Positions 44,609 to 52,173 of a stretch of 64,000 nucleotides of DNA are shown one piece after another. The DNA comes from Dactylococcopsis salina PCC 8305 (GTDB taxonomy: Bacteria; Cyanobacteriota; Cyanobacteriia; Cyanobacteriales; Rubidibacteraceae), in NCBI RefSeq assembly GCF_000317615.1, contig NC_019780.1, positions 496,001 to 560,000 of the forward strand. Direction: 5' to 3'. The position numbers and the translations under genes are program-made. Within the stretch, counting starts at the first letter, position 1. The number at the start of each line of letters is the position of its first letter. Below the pieces are notes generated by a model that saw only the letters and a program-made list of their open reading frames with translations, made no database searches and was not told the origin of the DNA.

Positions 44609-44665
44609 TCAGTCGTGTATTCTGTGAATTACCCACACTCAATCGCTATGCGATATGAGTGGGGC
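44609..44665. other. Probable right end and guide-RNA hairpin of the TnpB element
   Basis: Read on the minus strand, CCCCACTCATATCGCATAGC and GATTGAGTGTGGG form a long imperfect hairpin that ends about at the TnpB stop. This is where TnpB reRNA/omegaRNA scaffolds and IS605-type right ends are found. The exact boundary and target tetranucleotide cannot be set by eye; the kinase-like remnant begins at 44608. Confidence 0.5.
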
Positions 44666-45894
44666 TTCTCAGCAGCACCAGCTTTCGCTTCGGTTCGTGA
44701 CTGAGCTTTACTACTGACGGGTATCCCAACCGCCAAATTTCTTATATTTATTGCCATGTTTTTTATGTTAATGGCTGCGTTTTTGTCACGGCACATTGTT
44801 AAACCACAATGAGGGCAATCATGAGTTCTCTCTGATAGCTTTTTCGGAACTTTCTCGCCACAGCCTGAGCAATTCTGTGATGTGTTTTTGGGGTTGACTT
44901 CTATCGTTAACTGACCAGCATTTTCGGCTTTGACAGCTAATCTACTTAGAAATGTTCCCCAACCAGCATCATAGATTGATTTGCTTAGTCTGGTTCTAGC
45001 AAGTCCCTTGATGTTGAGTTTTTCATGGGCAATGACATCTCCTTTACTGAGAATCAATTTAATGGTGTTAAAGTGAAAGTCTTTTCTCTGTCTGGCAACT
45101 TTTTGATGATGTTTTCCAAGTTGTTTAACTGCTTTCAGATAACGATTACTTCCCTTCTGACGACGAGAAACCTTCTGCTGTAGCTTCTTAAGTCTTTCTC
45201 GTCCTTTTCGATAAAACTGAGGAATTTCTACTTTTTCACCTTCAGAAGTTACCAAAAAGTCCTTCAATCCCATATCAATTCCCAACGTATTTTCTGAAGT
45301 AGGAACAATATCTATAGTTGACTCTGGTACATTTTTATCTTCTAGAGAGAGTGTTAAGTAATAGCCATCAGCTTTTCTAGTTATCTGCGCTGTTTTTACC
45401 TTAAATCCTTCTGGAATTGGACGATGTTTAATAAACCGAATTTTTCCGAACTTAGGTAAATTGATGTGATTATCTTGGACACAATCAGCTTTCACCTGTG
45501 GAAAGAGAATTGTTCGATAACGTCCTTTTCCCTTAAATCTTGGCTTGCCTGATTTTTTCCCCTTCTTATCCCCTCTAAGCCAACGTTGAAAACTTAAATC
45601 AACTCTTTTAACACAATCTTGAAGAACTTGTGACTGGATTTCCTTATACCAAGGACGGTCTTTTTTGAGTTGAGTTAGACTTTGTTTTTGCGAGAAATAA
45701 GTTGGACGGTCAGACAATTCAGGAAGGTGACAAATTAAAGGGCAAGAGTTGACCGCCGTACGATGAGTTTCCCACCAATTAAATCTTTGACCTAACAGAT
45801 AGTTGTATTGACACCTCAATAATTCTAGCCATTTTTCAATTTTGGCTATTTGCTCTTTATTAGGTTTTAAGCGATATTGATAGGAAACTCGCAT
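44629..45894 (-). CDS. tnpB: TnpB-like RNA-guided nuclease (IS200/IS605 OrfB)
   Basis: 421 residues from the ATG at 45894 (MRVSYQYRLKP); the open frame extends to 45984 but that part is unlikely to be coding. The RuvC triad is complete: D207 in GIDMGLKDF, E291 in AHEKLNIKGL and D370 in CRDKNAAINI. Zinc ligands are C342, C345, C360 and C363. No TnpA gene is adjacent. TnpB uses an RNA made from the 3' end of its own element, which fits the C-terminal hairpin (about 44631-44665) that also encodes the last residues. Confidence 0.93.
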   Translation of the reverse strand: MRVSYQYRLKPNKEQIAKIEKWLELLRCQYNYLLGQRFNWWETHRTAVNSCPLICHLPELSDRPTYFSQKQSLTQLKKDRPWYKEIQSQVLQDCVKRVDLSFQRWLRGDKKGKKSGKPRFKGKGRYRTILFPQVKADCVQDNHINLPKFGKIRFIKHRPIPEGFKVKTAQITRKADGYYLTLSLEDKNVPESTIDIVPTSENTLGIDMGLKDFLVTSEGEKVEIPQFYRKGRERLKKLQQKVSRRQKGSNRYLKAVKQLGKHHQKVARQRKDFHFNTIKLILSKGDVIAHEKLNIKGLARTRLSKSIYDAGWGTFLSRLAVKAENAGQLTIEVNPKNTSQNCSGCGEKVPKKLSERTHDCPHCGLTMCRDKNAAINIKNMAINIRNLAVGIPVSSKAQSRTEAKAGAAEKPHSYRIAIECG

Positions 45895-45958
45895 TGCTTT
45901 AATTAGTGAACCCGTGTTAGCTTCATTATAACAGATACAAGTCATTTTGACGGTAATA

Positions 45959-46105
45959 ATGAAAAAGATAACAATTAGATGCACTGAGGAAGAACATCAG
46001 CAACTTCTCTCTTACTGTAAGCATAAAGGAAGAAGTCAGAATGAAGTAATTAGAGAGCAGATTAGAAAATTATCAATCTCAGGGGTATTGAACCCCCTCG
46101 ATTGA
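45959..46105 (+). CDS. Small ribbon-helix-helix-like protein divergent from tnpB
   Basis: 48 residues, MKKITIRCTEEEHQQLLSYC followed by KHKGRSQNEVIREQIRKLS. The alternating beta start, the acidic EEEH segment and the R-SQNEVIREQI helix resemble CopG/Arc ribbon-helix-helix repressors. It is divergent from tnpB, 65 bp from its ATG, and inside the element, as seen in other cyanobacterial solo-tnpB elements. It may regulate tnpB. This function is inferred. Confidence 0.65.
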   Translation: MKKITIRCTEEEHQQLLSYCKHKGRSQNEVIREQIRKLSISGVLNPLD

Positions 46106-46395
46106 TACGCTCTCATCCCCACCCAAATCAAAAATTGTGGATGGGGGATTTTCGCTTATTCTGCTAAAATATAATACCTGTTGAGCCTATCAGCAAGTCT
46201 TCCCAAGTCCCAAGTATTTCAACTCCAATAATGATCAATCAAACATTAAAAAAATAAGCTACCTCAACATTATACGCAAAAATAGAGAGAACCGGCTTTC
46301 TTCTCTGGAAACCCACCCTTTTTGGCTCGCTTGTGCTACGGGAGTAAGAAGAAAGCGAACGAATAAAACGTCCAACCTGTTTCACGGAAGTAACT
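46106..46395. other. Left flank of TnpB element
   Basis: The interval has no gene. CATCCCCACCC and GTGGATGGGGGAT near 46112-46152 form an imperfect palindrome with the style of an IS605-type left-end hairpin. The left end of the element probably lies between 46105 and 46200. Confidence 0.45.
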
Positions 46396-46872
46396 ATGAA
46401 AGTAGCTGATTTACCGACATTGGTCATGGAAGAACTTTGTCAAAGTGAATACTGGCGCATCGATATTGACCCCGGATTAGATGCTAAACATGAGTTTTTC
46501 CTGCGTTGGGAGTATCTGCTCCCTAATTCACAGACTACGAATCATGAGGAAGGGGAAATGGCAGAATTGATCAACTTTGATGGATATGATTTGCTCTTAC
46601 CCATTGGACAAGCACACCACCCCCATATTCATTTACTGCGGTTGCATCCCAGCACTGATAATAATCGGATAACATTGTTTTTGTTCGACACTTACCACCG
46701 TAGTTGGTTTACTCAGCTTCGCGAGGCCCGTTATGGATTTCTAGCGGTTGCCGAACGCTACCAAAATTACGGATGTGATTTTTACATTGCATCTTACTAT
46801 CATTTCTCTTACCTCGTAGGAAGCGAATATGAAATGGCGAAGGAAATTATGCAACAACGGTTAAGTGGCTAA
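46396..46872 (+). CDS. Conserved hypothetical protein, followed in frame by a zinc ribbon
   Basis: 158 residues, soluble. Distinct segments are MKVADLPTLVMEELCQSEYW, QAHHPHIHLLRLHP and DTYHRSWFTQLREARYGFLA. I do not recognise a named family. Directly after the TAA stop at 46870-46872 the same frame continues for 43 codons to 47004 and encodes a clear double CxxC zinc ribbon (see next entry). The protein may have lost a C-terminal domain by a nonsense mutation. Confidence 0.75.
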   Translation: MKVADLPTLVMEELCQSEYWRIDIDPGLDAKHEFFLRWEYLLPNSQTTNHEEGEMAELINFDGYDLLLPIGQAHHPHIHLLRLHPSTDNNRITLFLFDTYHRSWFTQLREARYGFLAVAERYQNYGCDFYIASYYHFSYLVGSEYEMAKEIMQQRLSG

Positions 46873-47004
46873 AGATTCAATTTAGATAATCATCCTTTAT
46901 TTACTGGTGTTTGTCCAGAGTGCGGTTATCAATTCCCAAAGGAGAATTCGCCTAAAGTACATTGGGATTGTCCTAGTTGTGGTTGGGTTGATGATAGTGT
47001 TTAG
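46873..47004 (+). pseudogene. In-frame zinc-ribbon tail separated by a stop codon
   Basis: 43 codons in the frame of the preceding gene read FNLDNHPLFTGVCPECGYQF, then HWDCPSCGWVDDSV and TAG. C-x2-C and C-x2-C make a rubredoxin-like zinc ribbon. There is no ATG, GTG or TTG before it in this frame, so as it stands it can only be made by readthrough or from a non-standard start. The alternative is a decayed gene piece. The stop TAG overlaps the end of the minus-strand gene at 47001. Confidence 0.6.
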
Positions 47005-47375
47005 AACCGCGAAATCACTTTATTGGGCGCGATGGCAACTGAGTTTCCTTGATCGGCAGGATACAAAGGAACACAACCGTAAACTGAACAGAATTGTTTT
47101 TCAGCTTGTTCTAAATACTGCCAACTCACTGGTCGCTTCTCGATTTGAGCCATCAAGCAAAATTGTTTAAAGGCATCGATCGTTAAGTAGATCGAATCGC
47201 TGAAGCGCCCTTGCTGACTCCATCCTCCCGATTGGGTGAGATAATTGTCTCCCTCAGTTAACAGTGCATCTTTCGCGGTCAATTTTCGTTTCGCACTTGC
47301 TGCTTTAGTAGAATACCCAACAATCTTCCAAGCAATGTCGAAATCAACGGGAAACCGAATTCGGGGCGCGATCAT
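47001..47375 (-). CDS. Conserved hypothetical protein
   Basis: 124 residues from the ATG at 47375 (MIAPRIRFPVDFDIAWKIVG); a TTG at 47393 would add six residues. It has no signal peptide. Segments FSDSIYLTIDAFKQFCLMAQ and YLEQAEKQFCSVYGCVPLYP are suggestive of a conserved cyanobacterial family. The function is unknown. It is convergent with the preceding zinc-ribbon gene. Confidence 0.7.
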   Translation of the reverse strand: MIAPRIRFPVDFDIAWKIVGYSTKAASAKRKLTAKDALLTEGDNYLTQSGGWSQQGRFSDSIYLTIDAFKQFCLMAQIEKRPVSWQYLEQAEKQFCSVYGCVPLYPADQGNSVAIAPNKVISRF

Positions 47376-47459
47376 GATCGAGCCAGAAATCAAACAAGAC
47401 GCTCGTCAAATAACCATTTGCGATTCAACAGGATTTGGTTTCCTATAACACCGTGATTT

Positions 47460-47903
47460 TTAATGATTTAGTTTTACCAAAACTTGCTTGTCTTCCGCCT
47501 TAACTTCATAAGTTTCAAGATCAGTTTTTGCAGGACCTCTCAGTAATTTCCCCCGAATGGTAAATTGTGAACCATGACAAGGGCAAATGAGTCTTTTTCT
47601 TTCTTCTGTCGGTAAAACGGCACATCCTTGATGGGGGCAAGTTTGCTCTAAGGCAATTAAATCGCCAAGAACACCTTGAAGAACAACTACTCTTAGATTC
47701 TCATTAATTAGGACACCATTTTCTTCTAATTGTTCCAAACTTCCTACTGCTTGGAATCCTTCAGAAAGAGTTGATTCTGGTTTTGCTTTCGTTTCTGTTT
47801 TCTTTTCAGAAGATAGGCTACGGGTTTGATTAAAGCCAATAACAGTAGCGATTGCCGTTCCCAAACTCATCCAACTTACCAATTCACGACGCTTTATCCT
47901 CAT
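47460..47903 (-). CDS. Rieske [2Fe-2S] protein with Tat-like N-terminus
   Basis: 147 residues from the ATG at 47903, five bases after GGAGG; an ATG three bases upstream is also possible. The N-terminus (MRIKRRELVSWMSLGTAIA) has a twin arginine and a hydrophobic helix, as in Tat-exported or membrane-anchored Rieske proteins. The cluster motifs are CPHQGC and CPCHGS (about 95-115). It is smaller than PetC and lies outside any cytochrome b6f operon. It may work with the membrane polyferredoxin whose gene is 570 bp away in the opposite direction. Confidence 0.9.
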   Translation of the reverse strand: MRIKRRELVSWMSLGTAIATVIGFNQTRSLSSEKKTETKAKPESTLSEGFQAVGSLEQLEENGVLINENLRVVVLQGVLGDLIALEQTCPHQGCAVLPTEERKRLICPCHGSQFTIRGKLLRGPAKTDLETYEVKAEDKQVLVKLNH

Positions 47904-47924
47904 CATTTCCTCCAAAAACGGCAA

Positions 47925-48476
47925 TTAATCTCATAAGTTTTCCTTGATCATTCATGATGATTTCCACAGATTAGCTCTGACATCTTCGTGGAGGCATTTG
48001 CAACCACATAGTAATCGGTCTTAGCGGTTTTGTTCACCTTCTATAATACCTTCAATGATTTCAGAATTGGTGGTTTCCTTTAGCGCGATCGCTTATCTTT
48101 CTCAGTTTTGATACAAAAGGTTGTGTCACTTGGCACTGACGGGCGATCGCGCGATCGCTCCACTGAGACCACTCGTTATCTTGTAAAAGGGTAACAACAG
48201 TGGGTTTGTTCGTCTGGGGTGGAATGCGCGATCGCGCTACAGAAAAATCTCTGAGTAATCCCCCGATAAATCCCCGTCCATTTCGTCTCGATGTCAGCCA
48301 GCGCCATTGACGGGTGTGAGAAAGGGATTACATTTGAGAGTTCATCGCGGGTATGGAGGCTGGCGCATGGCGTTACGCTAGGCCTTGCAGTAAATAGTTA
48401 TCAGTCATCAGTGACCAGTAAATAAAATTAAAAATGCGGATTAAAATGGGATGGTACAATTCTTCAGCATTCAACC
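47925..48476. other. 552-bp divergent gap between Rieske and polyferredoxin genes
   Basis: No intact gene. It contains the ParB-like remnant (above), several HIP1-rich palindromes (for example near 48147 and 48230) and a GGCGCATGGCGTTACGCTAGG repeat near 48363. The promoter of the polyferredoxin gene should lie in the last 60 bases. Confidence 0.6.
48060..48322 (-). pseudogene. Remnant of a ParB-like/HTH DNA-binding protein
   Basis: On the minus strand one frame stays open for about 70 codons. It reads RDFSVARSRIPPQTNKPTVV, then LLQDNEWSQWSDRAIARQCQ and VTQPFVSKLRK. This resembles the helix-turn-helix region of ParB/RepB-like proteins from mobile elements (the TLL-D-EWS-WSDR-IAR-C-V pattern). 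There is no start codon or usable N-terminus, and the upstream side ends in TAA. It is a decayed fragment. Confidence 0.4.
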
Positions 48477-50345
48477 ATGATTTCTAAGATACCTCAAAAG
48501 CCAATGCACCTAATTCGTTGGGGACTTGCAATTGGTTGGATCGGATTAATTTTAAGTCTATTTTTTGGTCATCTCTCGGGGCTACCCCCCCTAGAGTGGG
48601 CGCATCGTAAGGGAACCTCTAATTTTTGGGGGCTTATTGTTCCTTCCGCTATCATCATTTTGTTGGTATTTGGACATGAGGGCTGGCGCAGAGTATGTCC
48701 CCTAGCATTTATGTCTCAAATTAGCCAAAAATTAGGAATAAAATCACCGAGTCGAATTGCAGAGAATTCCTGGTTAGGTAAGAATCATCTTTATATCCAA
48801 TTTGGATTACTTTTTCTGGGTTTAGCCTTACGGTTAATCTGGTTTAATGATAATCCCATTGCTTTAGGGATTCTTTTAGTGGTTACTATTTTCACTGCAA
48901 TTGTTATCGGCTATCTTTACGGTGGAAAAAGCTGGTGTCATTATTTTTGCCCCATGTCACCGGTGCAAACAGTGATTAGTGGTCCGCGAGGAATTTTTAC
49001 CAGTTCTGCTCACACTGCGCCGCCATTAAGTTTGACCCATTCCAAATGTCGAACTTGGGATGGCACACAAAATAAGGATGTGAGTGCATGTGTCACCTGT
49101 AAGTCTTCCTGCGTCGATATTGATGCAGAAAAAACCTATTGGGAGGAACTGTTTAAGCCAGGTCGTCATCTAGTGCAATATGGCTATTTAGGGCTAGTGC
49201 TGGGCTTCTTTGGCTACTTTTTCCTTGATCACGGTGGATGGGATTACTACTATCAGGGAGAATTCTATCAACCACAAGCAATAAATCCATTATGGGGTCA
49301 GGGTTTCTTTTTTACTGCCATTCCCCGTGTGGTTGCGATTCCAATGACCCTAATCGTATCAGTGGCGGTATTTACAACGGTTGGTACGCAATTAGAAAAA
49401 TTCTATAAGGGGTATTTAGTCCGAAACTTGAATGCTCAAGAACCAAGCATTTCTCTCAAGGAACGATCGCGCCATCAGGTGTTTGCAATTTTTACTGTCG
49501 TTGCCTTCAACTTATTTTTTGCCTTTGGTTGGCGAACCTTATTCAACATGGATTCCATGTTCCATCATGTTTTTACCCTAGGTATCGCCTTACTCAGTGC
49601 TTGGTGGTTAGGGAGAAATTTCCAGCGCGATCGCGCCACTTACGAACTGGAAGAAAAAACAACCAGCCTACGCCGTCAACTGAAAAAATTACCCATTGAT
49701 TTATCTCAATATTTGAAAGGACGCACTATCGACGCACTAAAGCCAGAAGAAGTCTATATTTTGGCGCACGTTGTTCCCGAACTCGGCAAAGATAAGGCAC
49801 TCGCTTTGTATAAGGGCTTGATGATAGAAGCAATTAAGAAAAACTCGGTTCAATCTCCAGCCACCTGGGAATGGCTGAACCAAATGCAGCATCAGTTGGA
49901 GTTAACTGAACAACAACATGAAGCAGTGGTATCAAGGTTATCTCAAGAAAGACCGGAACTATTCCAAACGGTTGCCAACTCAGATCAAGCGCCAACTCTT
50001 ATCAGTACCCCAGACAAAGAAACCTATCCTTCTCCTGCTACTGAGACAAAAGAAAGTGTCTCTGCACCAGCACCGAAAGCAGCAGTATCCGCGAAACCAG
50101 TTGTCGTTTTCCAAACTTCTCAAGAGGAGTTAATCGGTGAAGAAGGAAAAAGTATCCTAGAACTGGCTTTAGAATCGGGGATTGAAATTGACTACAGTTG
50201 TGGTTTAGGAGCTTGTGGAACCTGTCAAGTCAAATGCTTATCGGGAGACTATCGTTATCTACAAGATCCATCCTATGAACCCGAGAGTGGACATCTTTTA
50301 ACTTGCATTGCCACACCAGTTGGACGAGTGGAACTTGACGCTTAA
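48477..50345 (+). CDS. NosR/NapH-like membrane polyferredoxin with C-terminal [2Fe-2S] domain
   Basis: 622 residues. About seven membrane helices in two blocks (10-35, 50-66, 105-150; then 225-250, 280-305, 335-395). Cysteines lie in RRVCPLA (C74), WCHYFCPM (C154, C158), C191 and CVTCKSSC (C205, C208, C212); these are the 4Fe-4S motifs of NosR/NapH/RdxA-like proteins. A helical linker (about 405-490) and a proline/alanine-rich hinge (about 500-540) lead to a plant-type ferredoxin domain with CGLGACGTC and LLTCIATP. The layout suggests electron transfer across or along the membrane to an Fd-like partner. The role is not known. Confidence 0.85.
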   Translation: MISKIPQKPMHLIRWGLAIGWIGLILSLFFGHLSGLPPLEWAHRKGTSNFWGLIVPSAIIILLVFGHEGWRRVCPLAFMSQISQKLGIKSPSRIAENSWLGKNHLYIQFGLLFLGLALRLIWFNDNPIALGILLVVTIFTAIVIGYLYGGKSWCHYFCPMSPVQTVISGPRGIFTSSAHTAPPLSLTHSKCRTWDGTQNKDVSACVTCKSSCVDIDAEKTYWEELFKPGRHLVQYGYLGLVLGFFGYFFLDHGGWDYYYQGEFYQPQAINPLWGQGFFFTAIPRVVAIPMTLIVSVAVFTTVGTQLEKFYKGYLVRNLNAQEPSISLKERSRHQVFAIFTVVAFNLFFAFGWRTLFNMDSMFHHVFTLGIALLSAWWLGRNFQRDRATYELEEKTTSLRRQLKKLPIDLSQYLKGRTIDALKPEEVYILAHVVPELGKDKALALYKGLMIEAIKKNSVQSPATWEWLNQMQHQLELTEQQHEAVVSRLSQERPELFQTVANSDQAPTLISTPDKETYPSPATETKESVSAPAPKAAVSAKPVVVFQTSQEELIGEEGKSILELALESGIEIDYSCGLGACGTCQVKCLSGDYRYLQDPSYEPESGHLLTCIATPVGRVELDA

Positions 50346-50361
50346 TATGGAGAATGAGTAA

Positions 50362-50471
50362 GATCAGGTTCGCTCAATCAATGATAAAAAGTAGGTTGGG
50401 TAGAGACGTTCCATGGAACGTCTCTACGCGAAACCCAACACCAATTATAAACAATTACCCGAACCTGATAT
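50362..50471. mobile_element. MITE family B, second full copy (opposite orientation)
   Basis: GATCAGGTTCGCTCAATCAAT at the left and ACCCGAACCTGATAT at the right frame a core with GACGTTCCATGGAACGTC, which is the reverse complement of the copy at 6501-6611. The left terminus differs by a base or two. Confidence 0.75.
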
Positions 50472-50546
50472 AAGAGGTTTGATCATGATAAACCTCTTCC
50501 TTAGACCTCTTGCAAAAGTCAACGATCGAGGCCAACTGCCTGTCTT

Positions 50547-51010
50547 ATACCATTTTGGAAAAGTCAAGTTACCTTAAAGCCCCCCAACCCCCCAAGTTTG
50601 GGGGGCTTAAGTCGTCGATAAAGCCCCCCACCCCCCCAAGTTTGGGCAGGGCTGTTTCATTCTATTTTTTTGCCTTTTCCAGATATTAGGAATAGCAAGG
50701 GTTTTACGGCTTTTTTCTTAAGAAAAAGCCAAAAAGTAAGAAAAAGCGTTCGAGGCAAGAAGGGCGGTGGCTTCGCCACATCGAACGTACCGTAAGAGGT
50801 TCAGGCGATCGAGCGAAGCTCGGTGAGCCTTCGGCTCAATCGATGCTTCGCATCGGTGCGCGGAGCGCAATCGCTTTCGATTTTAACACCGAGAATGAAA
50901 CAGCCCTGCCCAAGTTTGGGGGGCTTAAGTCGTCGATAAAGCCCCCCAACCCCCCAAGTTTGGGGGGCTTAAGTCGTCGATACTGTAGCGCCAATTCTCC
51001 AAAATGGTAT
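50547..51010. mobile_element. MITE family D copy carrying nested repeats and a MITE A
   Basis: ATACCATTTTGGA at the left and TCCAAAATGGTAT at the right are inverted termini. The inside holds three AAGCCCCCCAACCCCCCAAG/TTTGGGGGGCTT palindromes and, in the loop of the second, a complete MITE A (50645-50910). This is a nest of three layers. No gene is present between 50346 and 51103. Confidence 0.7.
50645..50910. mobile_element. MITE family A, complete copy with insert (266 bp)
   Basis: It has the same 19-bp termini as 39748-39924 (GGCAGGGCTGTTTCATTCT). The inside is 89 bp longer, with several short palindromes (for example GCGAAGCTCGGTGAGCCTTC and GATGCTTCGCATC). It is flanked by CAAGTTTG on both sides. 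The target is the loop of CCCCCCCAAGTTTGGGGGGC. Confidence 0.83.
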
Positions 51011-51103
51011 TAACTCATAGGTGAGATGAGTTATCTTTGAGGTTAGGAATCATGTTGCTCTATCATTTAAAATCCTGAAATTAATTTATAAATCGAGTCC
51101 TTA

Positions 51104-51907
51104 ATGGAAACACTTAATTCTAAAATCACTTCCTCTTTACATCCTTATCAATTATTTCAAACCATCCCACTGCAACAAGTCAGTGATGGTAAAAAACGCT
51201 TAATACTTAGTAATTGTGAAACGGCAAACTATTTATTAGTTATTGTCATGCCGCAACTTGGAGATTTTGATAGCTTAGAATATGTTTGGTGGTTACAGAA
51301 AAGCCGTGAGCAATTAGAAACCTCGGAGATCGTTGTCCGATCGATCGGAATTGGAAATTTAGCTGCAGGTAAACGTTTTTGCGACTATACTGGTTTTCCA
51401 GAAAAGAATTTATTTGTTACTCCTGATGCTACTTTACATCAAAAATTAGGACTTTATTCTGGTTTATCTTTGAATATCCCCAGACTCTCTGCTGCTCAAA
51501 ATGCTTGGATTAATTTATTATTAATGTGTGCGGGAATTGGTAGCCCTGGAACATTAAGAGAAGTGTTACGAGGCTACACGGGCGATCGCAACGCACCACA
51601 ATTAATTGCTGATGAGGAAGTGGTAAAAGCTCCTCCTCTCCCAGCACTACAAGGTTCATCGTTCAATTTAGCAGGGGGAAACGGGTTTCAGCGTCCTTTA
51701 GAACTGGCAACTTTGCGTTTACGAAATATGGGAGAAGTGCTAAGTCATTGGAAAACTTATGTTCCTGATGCGAGTTACATTACTCAACGTGGGGGAACTT
51801 TTTTATTTAATGAAAACCGAGAATTAGTTTATGAATGGCGCGATCGAGGAATTTTAGGATTTGCTGAAAAGATGAGTAATCCTCTCGAATTTCTCAACAC
51901 CTTTTGA
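51104..51907 (+). CDS. Peroxiredoxin-like (AhpC/TSA-related) protein
   Basis: 267 residues. A thioredoxin-fold core with LVIVMPQLGDFDSLEYVWWL (about 45-65), IRSIGIG-like VRSIGIGNLAAGKRFCDYTGF and FVTPDATLHQKLGLY. This pattern is that of the cyanobacterial peroxiredoxin-like family (SelU/PRX-like2 type). The usual peroxidatic CxxC is not evident, so catalytic peroxidase activity is doubtful. The start at 51104 (METLNSK) has no strong SD. The gene stands alone between two repeat-rich regions. Confidence 0.8.
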   Translation: METLNSKITSSLHPYQLFQTIPLQQVSDGKKRLILSNCETANYLLVIVMPQLGDFDSLEYVWWLQKSREQLETSEIVVRSIGIGNLAAGKRFCDYTGFPEKNLFVTPDATLHQKLGLYSGLSLNIPRLSAAQNAWINLLLMCAGIGSPGTLREVLRGYTGDRNAPQLIADEEVVKAPPLPALQGSSFNLAGGNGFQRPLELATLRLRNMGEVLSHWKTYVPDASYITQRGGTFLFNENRELVYEWRDRGILGFAEKMSNPLEFLNTF

Positions 51908-51910
51908 CCA

Positions 51911-52172
51911 GTGTTGGGTTTCGTTACTTTCACCCATTGCAGTGACCAGTGATCAGTGATCAGTGATCAGTGACCAGTAATCAGTGAACGAATAACAAAT
52001 AACGAATAACGAATAACGAATATTGGTGTTGGGTTTCGTTACCTCCACCCATTGCAGTGACCAGTGATCAGTGATCAGTGATCAGTGACCAGTAATCAGT
52101 GAACGAATAACAAATAACGAATAACGAATAACGAATATTGGTGTTGGGTTTCGTTACCTCCACCCAACCTAC
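51911..52172. repeat. 115-bp tandem duplication with heptamer runs
   Basis: Two 115-bp units start at GTGTTGGGTTTCGTTA (51911 and 52026), with a third partial start at 52141. Each unit contains ATTGCAGTGACC, then GATCAGTGATCAGTGATCAG heptamers, GAACGAATAACAAATAACG and ATTGGTGTTGGG. This shows a composite repeat (GTTGGGTTTC element plus two heptamer families) moving as one block. Confidence 0.85.
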
Positions 52173-52173
52173 G

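Noticed and set aside
45894..45984. Longer TnpB start at 45984
   Set aside because: The added 30 residues are not typical for TnpB, and the region contains the promoter side of the divergent RHH ORF.
46907..47170. 87-codon plus-strand ORF
   Set aside because: It overlaps the zinc-ribbon frame and the minus-strand gene at 47001, with no ribosome site.
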